DNA of 64,000 nucleotides from Camarhynchus parvulus (lineage: Eukaryota > Chordata > Aves > Passeriformes > Thraupidae), in assembly GCF_901933205.1 (NCBI RefSeq), contig NC_044571.1, positions 72,789,689 to 72,853,688 of the forward strand, read 5' to 3'. Below are positions 58,998 through 64,000 of the stretch, piece after piece; the first letter of the stretch is position 1, and each line of letters starts with the position of its first letter. The position numbers and the translations under genes were made by a program. The notes below the pieces were generated by a model. That model made no database searches. It was not told the origin of the DNA and saw nothing but the letters and a program-made list of their open reading frames with translations.

Positions 58998-61900
58998 CTG
59001 TGGGGAAACAGGATATTATTGTGAGTTCTAGCCCACCAGCAATCTAACAGCATTTACCCCCTTACATCTCCAACACTCAGCCATCCCAAACAGACCATGA
59101 ACTAAGAACAGCCCCTCTTGTGCAGGGCCTTAATCCAGCACAGAATGAACCACGTGCATCAGCACAAGGATCTGTGTGGCAATAGCCAGGATTATGGCCA
59201 GAACAGAGCTCAGCACACTGGAAAGTCCCACAACTGAGTGCTTCCTGCTCACTGAGAAAATGCAGGATATGGGTGACCCTTCCCTTTTCACTAACAGGTC
59301 GGTCCAGTGCAGGGAGTGATGCTTGATCTCCCAAGGGACATCTGGCATCTCTGAAGAGATAAAAGACAATGAATCTGAATGAAAGCCTCAGAAAAAACAA
59401 AGCCTAGCCCCTTCATCCAGAGTTCAATGTTCTCAAACTAAAAAACTCAAGATTGGGTGTAAGCCAGAAAAGTAAGAGTGAAAAGACAAGAAACATAGGA
59501 AGGAGAAGGATAAAACACTCAAGGCACCGGAGGAGATGTCGTCCTTCATTTCTGTACCTATCATTCAGCACAAGAAAACCAGATGTTGCACACAGGCAAT
59601 TAAAACCAAAAGATTTAATACTACAACAAAACTCTGCAGACATCACAAGCTGCTTTTATTGATGGGATAACTTTAATTCAATGTCCATGTCTCAGTATTT
59701 AAGTATAGAATACTAAAGACATCAGCAAGGATGGGCAATGTTCCATAGCACCAGTCCCTGCAAGACACTAACTAGCTGACAGCCTGTTTCAAGAATGTAA
59801 AGTTCCCACACTTCTATCCACCACTCTATATGCATTTATCCACATTTGCCTTTCAACTCCAAATGTCATCTCCTATTGCTCAAGAGTATAAAATGCTCTT
59901 CTTGCATGTTTTCACAGGCAGGTGACATTACCACAGCAAAGTAAACAACCCTTATTCCTCACTTACTCCTCACTGTGTTTTCCTAAGTCTTTCAACAAGG
60001 ATGCTCACACTAATTAAAACCTAGCACCAACCACTTTTTACATCATGCTGTTGATCACATACTTTTACCAGGCATCTTAATACTTCTTATTAAAAGATTG
60101 GGGGTGTGTGTGTGTGGGGGGGGTGTTTAACCAATTACTTAGCCTTTACAGGGCCTTTGCTCTTATGCTGTTGCACCTCAAAATTTAGTAAACGATCTCT
60201 AGACCTAAGTAAACTACATGAATTGCAGATCTTTCTTCATTTCAATGAGTTATATGAATAATATAAGTAATTTTTCATTTTTTAATTAGTATGAGTAACA
60301 CTATATCTATGGACACATTAGTTTCAAAGAAGGTTACAGAATACACCAGGACACCCTCTGCAAAGCAACCTTCCAGTACACGGACAGCCCAAAAAACCTC
60401 TGGAGATAAAAACCAAGTTTCTTTTGCATTGTTATGTTACCTTTTTCTATTTTATGTGCACCTTCTAAATCACCCATTGGCTCGGTATGTAGACAAAGTT
60501 TCCTGTTGCTGATAGGTTAGAAACAAAAATATTTGCCTACTTTTTGCAAGCTGCTTCTCATCTTATTTTTTGCTTTAGTATTCTTATTTTAACTTGCCAG
60601 GGTTTGCACTCCCCCATCTTACTACTTTCTACTGTTCCACAGTTAATCACAACAATTTCATTTTAACCTAATTAATCCTTCCTTTTAAAAAACATGAATT
60701 TTCATGGCAGTTGCTGGCTGAAACTTTCCCAAATACAGAGTTACTGACAAGAATAAGCTGCTATGCTTATACCTATGACAGAACATAGAAGTGCATCTCC
60801 ATTACACAAATTTACATCAGCACAGGAGTCCAGGTAACCTGCAGCAAATACCAGCCACTCAGAGCTCCATCTTTCAGAAGAGTCATCCTCCCACATAAAT
60901 GGAAGGTCCCTGTCCATAGGAAGAACGTGTGATGCTAGGAAAACCTAATAGAAGTACCAAAAACTTTCAGAGGGTGTAAAACTTCATTTCATATGAAGAA
61001 CTTAGAGGAGAAAATAGAAACAATTAAACAGAGAGCTCTGGTTTGCTACTGTTTTCCAACTCTTCAGTAAAATCTCCCTGCTTTAAACCTTTAGTTAAAA
61101 AGTAGCCAAAGAAAAAAGGTTTTTATTAGATCATATGCCTCCAGAGCTATTCAGGAATTATTTTGGCCCTGAACCTAAAAGTTACTCTTTTTATTATGGT
61201 AGGTGGCAGGCTTAATAGGCTTATGGTTTTTTTTCAAAACTGAAACTGTGTTTTTGTGAGACAGGAAAAATTATAAAACAAAAGAAGTTACAAGTTTCTC
61301 ATAGCTTGAGTTCTTTGCCTTTCCAACCTCACATAAACATTCGAATTTGGCTTAAGTGAGAAAGTGTCATGTAGAAATGATGAGTATAGGATTCCTTTTA
61401 CTGATATAAGGAGACAGACAAGTTAATTCAGAGTACTTCTTTGCAGAGACAAACTCTATGCTATACAGACCAGGTATAAAGCCTCTGACATCATTGGAAA
61501 GATTCTCAAAAACATCAACAAGCAGTTCTGTTGAAACACAAAGGAATGGGCTTATGAAACCTCAAAAGGCACAGCTGCCTACTGTTTGTGTAAGCATGTT
61601 CTGTGGAGAAGGCTACTTGTGCACCAGCAAGTACAATAGCCCACCAGGAATGGGTCTGTGATGAGGACAAACACCCTAACTACAAGATGTGTGATGTGGG
61701 GGTGATACAGAACAGAGACTTACTTTGGAGCACCACTAGTCTAATCCTAATGCCTGTGAGCAGTCAGAGCACACTTCAGGATCAGTTTCTCCCAAAAGGG
61801 AAACTGGTTTGTATGCACAAGGAGCACTGTGATATGAGTCAAGGCAAGACAAGTATGTACACTGACACATCTCTACACTGTTTGTCCTAGAGAAGGCTTG

Positions 61901-62662
61901 GAGAAAGGATCTTCGCAAACCTTGGTACATAAATATCACAGAAGTTGGAGAAGGTGGGGTCTCCACCCTTGGATATATTCAAAAGCTGACTGGACATGGT
62001 GCTGGGCATCGGATCTAGGTGGTCCTGCTTGAGCAGTGGGTTGGACCAGTTGACCTCAAGAGGGCCCCTCCAACCTCAACATTCTGTGACTCTGAAAAGA
62101 AGACCTGACCAAAACCTAAAATACTGACATAAGCACATTAATAAAATACATTAACTAGCTACAGACTAACAAAGGAGAGGAAACAGAAGGGAGGAGAAAC
62201 AAGAATAAGAAAATCCACACACAGGACAGCAGTGGCAAAGCTTTTGTGAAAGGAACTGGGTTTCCAGTTATACTTTAGCACTAACCTTTCTGCACCAGAC
62301 CCCTCTGAATACCAAGTACTGACACTTTGCAGTCACAAAAACAATACTGACACCTTTTTAATACTAATTCAGACAAACAACATTTAAACTTGGCAGTCCC
62401 ATTAGCGTAACAGAATCTAGCTATTCATTAAAAGCTGATTAAGGTGATCCAAGAATATTGGATTGCCCCATCTGCAAACCTTTCTTCCCATTCTTTGAAG
62501 AAATAATGTAGGGAAGTGTTATGTTGCCTTACGTTTCTGTGAGGCCATAAGCCAGGTCCAGCATGTCCATCTCTTCATCAGTAATTGCATCTAGTTTCTC
62601 AAATATGTGGTCTTCAAATATTAAATGACAAGTTGAACAGGCTAGCGTTCCTTCACATGCAC
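58883..62662 (-). CDS. FDX1: FDX1, mitochondrial ferredoxin 1 / adrenodoxin (exons 3 and 4; 5' part outside window)
   Basis: Two minus-strand exons encode the C-terminal half of adrenodoxin. The [2Fe-2S] ligands form C-x5-C-x2-C ([12 protein letters not shown], Cys codons at 62655-62657, 62637-62639 and 62628-62630) with the fourth at 58982-58984 in RLGCQIC. The acidic helix [16 protein letters not shown], which docks to ferredoxin reductase and mitochondrial P450s, is intact. The family moves electrons from FDXR to P450s such as CYP11A1 in steroid synthesis and supports iron-sulfur and lipoyl assembly in the mitochondrial matrix. Exons 1-2, with the targeting peptide, lie beyond the right edge. 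Against human, N to M in DEENDML and Y to F in DHIYEKL are conservative changes. The gene looks functional. FDX2 is excluded by the acidic-helix and tail sequence. Confidence 0.96.
60099..60124. repeat. G/GT-rich simple repeat
   Basis: A run of G5, (TG)n and G8 within FDX1 intron 3. Confidence 0.9.
61940..62097 (+). mobile_element. CR1 LINE 3' end in FDX1 intron 3
   Basis: The block GATATATTCAAAAGCTGACT, GGACATGGTGCTGGGCATC, GTGGTCCTGCTTGAGCAGTG and GGTTGGACCAGTTGACCTC, ending CAACATTCTGTGACTCTG, is the standard CR1 3' end in sense orientation, antisense to FDX1. The left limit is uncertain and could extend to about 61880. Confidence 0.9.
62533..62662 (-). CDS. FDX1: FDX1 exon 3: iron-sulfur loop and acidic recognition helix
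   Basis: The exon has minus-strand acceptor TTTTTCCTTAG, donor GTAAGG and 130 nt. It starts two bases from the end of a glycine codon and ends two bases into the next threonine codon. It encodes [20 protein letters not shown] and [20 protein letters not shown], with three of the four cluster cysteines and the partner-binding acidic residues. Confidence 0.97.
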
Positions 62663-64000
62663 CTAAGGAAAAATAAATCAAGATAATAAAAAATCCGAGT
62701 TTCAAATTGCAGCTGAATTTCGGAAGAAATCCTACGTGTGTTTATTTCATACAAGAAGTTTTAGTTGATTAGCAAAATTAATGTTCTGTATATTCCCACA
62801 TTCATATATCTACTCTGCATTCAACTATTAATAGCATTTCTACAGTTACTATAGCACTATGATTTACTTAAATGCTAAGTAATTAGTTAAGAAATGCTAT
62901 GTAATCAGTTAACTAATTTCCTTCCCACCATTTAAAGAAAGAATAGCTTTCTACTATAAGAATGCAAAAGCAGACAATGCTGTCAATCAACACTACTTCA
63001 TTTATTTCCAATGCTGATCCTTCTTATCTCTTTCCCAAGGTTTTGAGGTGGTTTTCTCTAGAAGTTCAACAGCAGACACCTGCTACGCAAAAACAATTCC
63101 TTAGAAGTACAGGGAGGAAGGATTTTATACTTATTTCTTCTCACTTACCAGAACACTAATTGACAACAACAAAGGTAGTCAGGCTAGAGAGAGATGGCCT
63201 ACATGGATTATGAGGTGTTCCAGTAAGAGTCAAGGACCTAACAAGTTGCTGGGGCAGAGCAGCACAAGCACCAACTCCACCTACCTGCTACAGCAATTAG
63301 GTCACCACAGCACAGTAAAACTTTGAACTACAACAAATATGTCTCTGTCACTGTATTGGTCTGTGTCTTGGGCTGGCACCAAGTTGAAAAAAAAATACAC
63401 AACTTCAAGAAGAGTGGGACAGCTAAATACTGTGGAGATTACAAACCTCAGGCTCTGATTTAAATTGATAGAAGAGAATCAGATAACACATTAGCCAATC
63501 TTCACTTATTTACTTATTTTTAGGGAGAGCAGAACAAAAACTACTGTGACCACATCACCTTTATAATCATGGAAATAAGAGAAGCAAGGTTGTATGTATA
63601 ACCACTGCTATGAAAAGAAATAGTGCAACTCATCATTAGACCATGAGCACCACACAGAAAGCATCATGCTGCTACAGAACCAAAAGCATGTATTCAAGGT
63701 GAGCACAACACTGTAATACAACATTTGATTCTTAAATTATATAATGTCTTCAAATACACATGAAAAAGCAGAGCTTAATTAAAAGGCCAAACATAAAATT
63801 TGTCCTATCAGCAGCTTAAGGACCGTTTATGTTGGGGAAATGAGGTAAGGGGTGAGGGGGGAAGGAAAGAACACTGACCAGTCTCTTTGAACAGTGGAAG
63901 GTCTTTCCACAATCATAAAACCATAAAACTGGCAATAACAAATTGAGTGCAGCTGAATCTTTCAACAGATCTGTAAGCCTTTATACAAAGACATATCTAT
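62663..64000 (-). other. FDX1 intron 2 (continues beyond window)
   Basis: I searched the minus strand for the exon encoding the LLDVVxENNLDIDGFG region and did not find it, so this intron is longer than 1.3 kb. No repeat is recognised. Confidence 0.7.

Larger units (their letters stand above)
58998..62532 (-). other. FDX1 intron 3
   Basis: A 3.5-kb intron. It contains a CR1 3' end (61940-62097) and a GT/G-rich run (60099-60124). No other gene is supported. Confidence 0.85.

Noticed and set aside
1..64000. Prokaryotic-type systems (operons, CRISPR arrays, toxin-antitoxin or phage modules)
   Set aside because: The sequence is clearly vertebrate: spliced conserved genes, LINE and LTR elements, and no direct-repeat arrays with unique spacers.
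62663..64000. FDX1 exon 2 inside the window
   Set aside because: No minus-strand frame resembles the DVVxENNLDIDGFG segment, so the exon must lie to the right.

Overview
The window is vertebrate nuclear DNA, and almost certainly avian. Two conserved animal genes are split by GT-AG introns, the introns are short, and the repeats are CR1 LINE fragments and bird-type endogenous retroviral LTRs. A songbird-like genome is my best guess; the species cannot be named from the sequence. No bacterial, viral-genome, CRISPR or operon-like feature is present.

Layout. Positions 1-30443 (+ strand) hold the last 13 coding exons of ARHGAP20, a Rho GTPase-activating protein. They cover most of the PH-like domain, the Ras-associating domain, the RhoGAP domain and a long serine-rich tail. 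The exons join in one frame of 874 complete codons and end at a stop at 30441-30443; earlier exons lie to the left of the window. A probable 3' UTR follows to about 32.3-33.0 kb and carries an inserted CR1 fragment. Positions 58883-62662 (- strand) hold the last two coding exons of FDX1 (adrenodoxin), including all four cysteines that bind the [2Fe-2S] cluster. Its first exons lie beyond the right edge. The genes are convergent, tail to tail, which matches my memory of the neighbouring pair on human chromosome 11q22-q23.

The 23-25 kb between them has no gene I can support. It holds CR1 fragments, two related older ERV LTRs (one in the FDX1 3' flank), and three solo LTRs with perfect 6-bp target-site duplications at 42.9, 52.4 and 53.2 kb. 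It also holds a minisatellite with an exact 121-bp higher-order period, several microsatellites, and two CpG-rich patches without an obvious gene.

The two genes do not form a pathway. ARHGAP20 acts on Rho at membranes and the cytoskeleton. FDX1 carries electrons in the mitochondrial matrix. I found no convincing new biological system. The most useful leads are the well-marked ERV insertions, the possible cassette exon and shortened tail of ARHGAP20, the hairpin across the FDX1 stop codon and the orphan CpG-rich patches.
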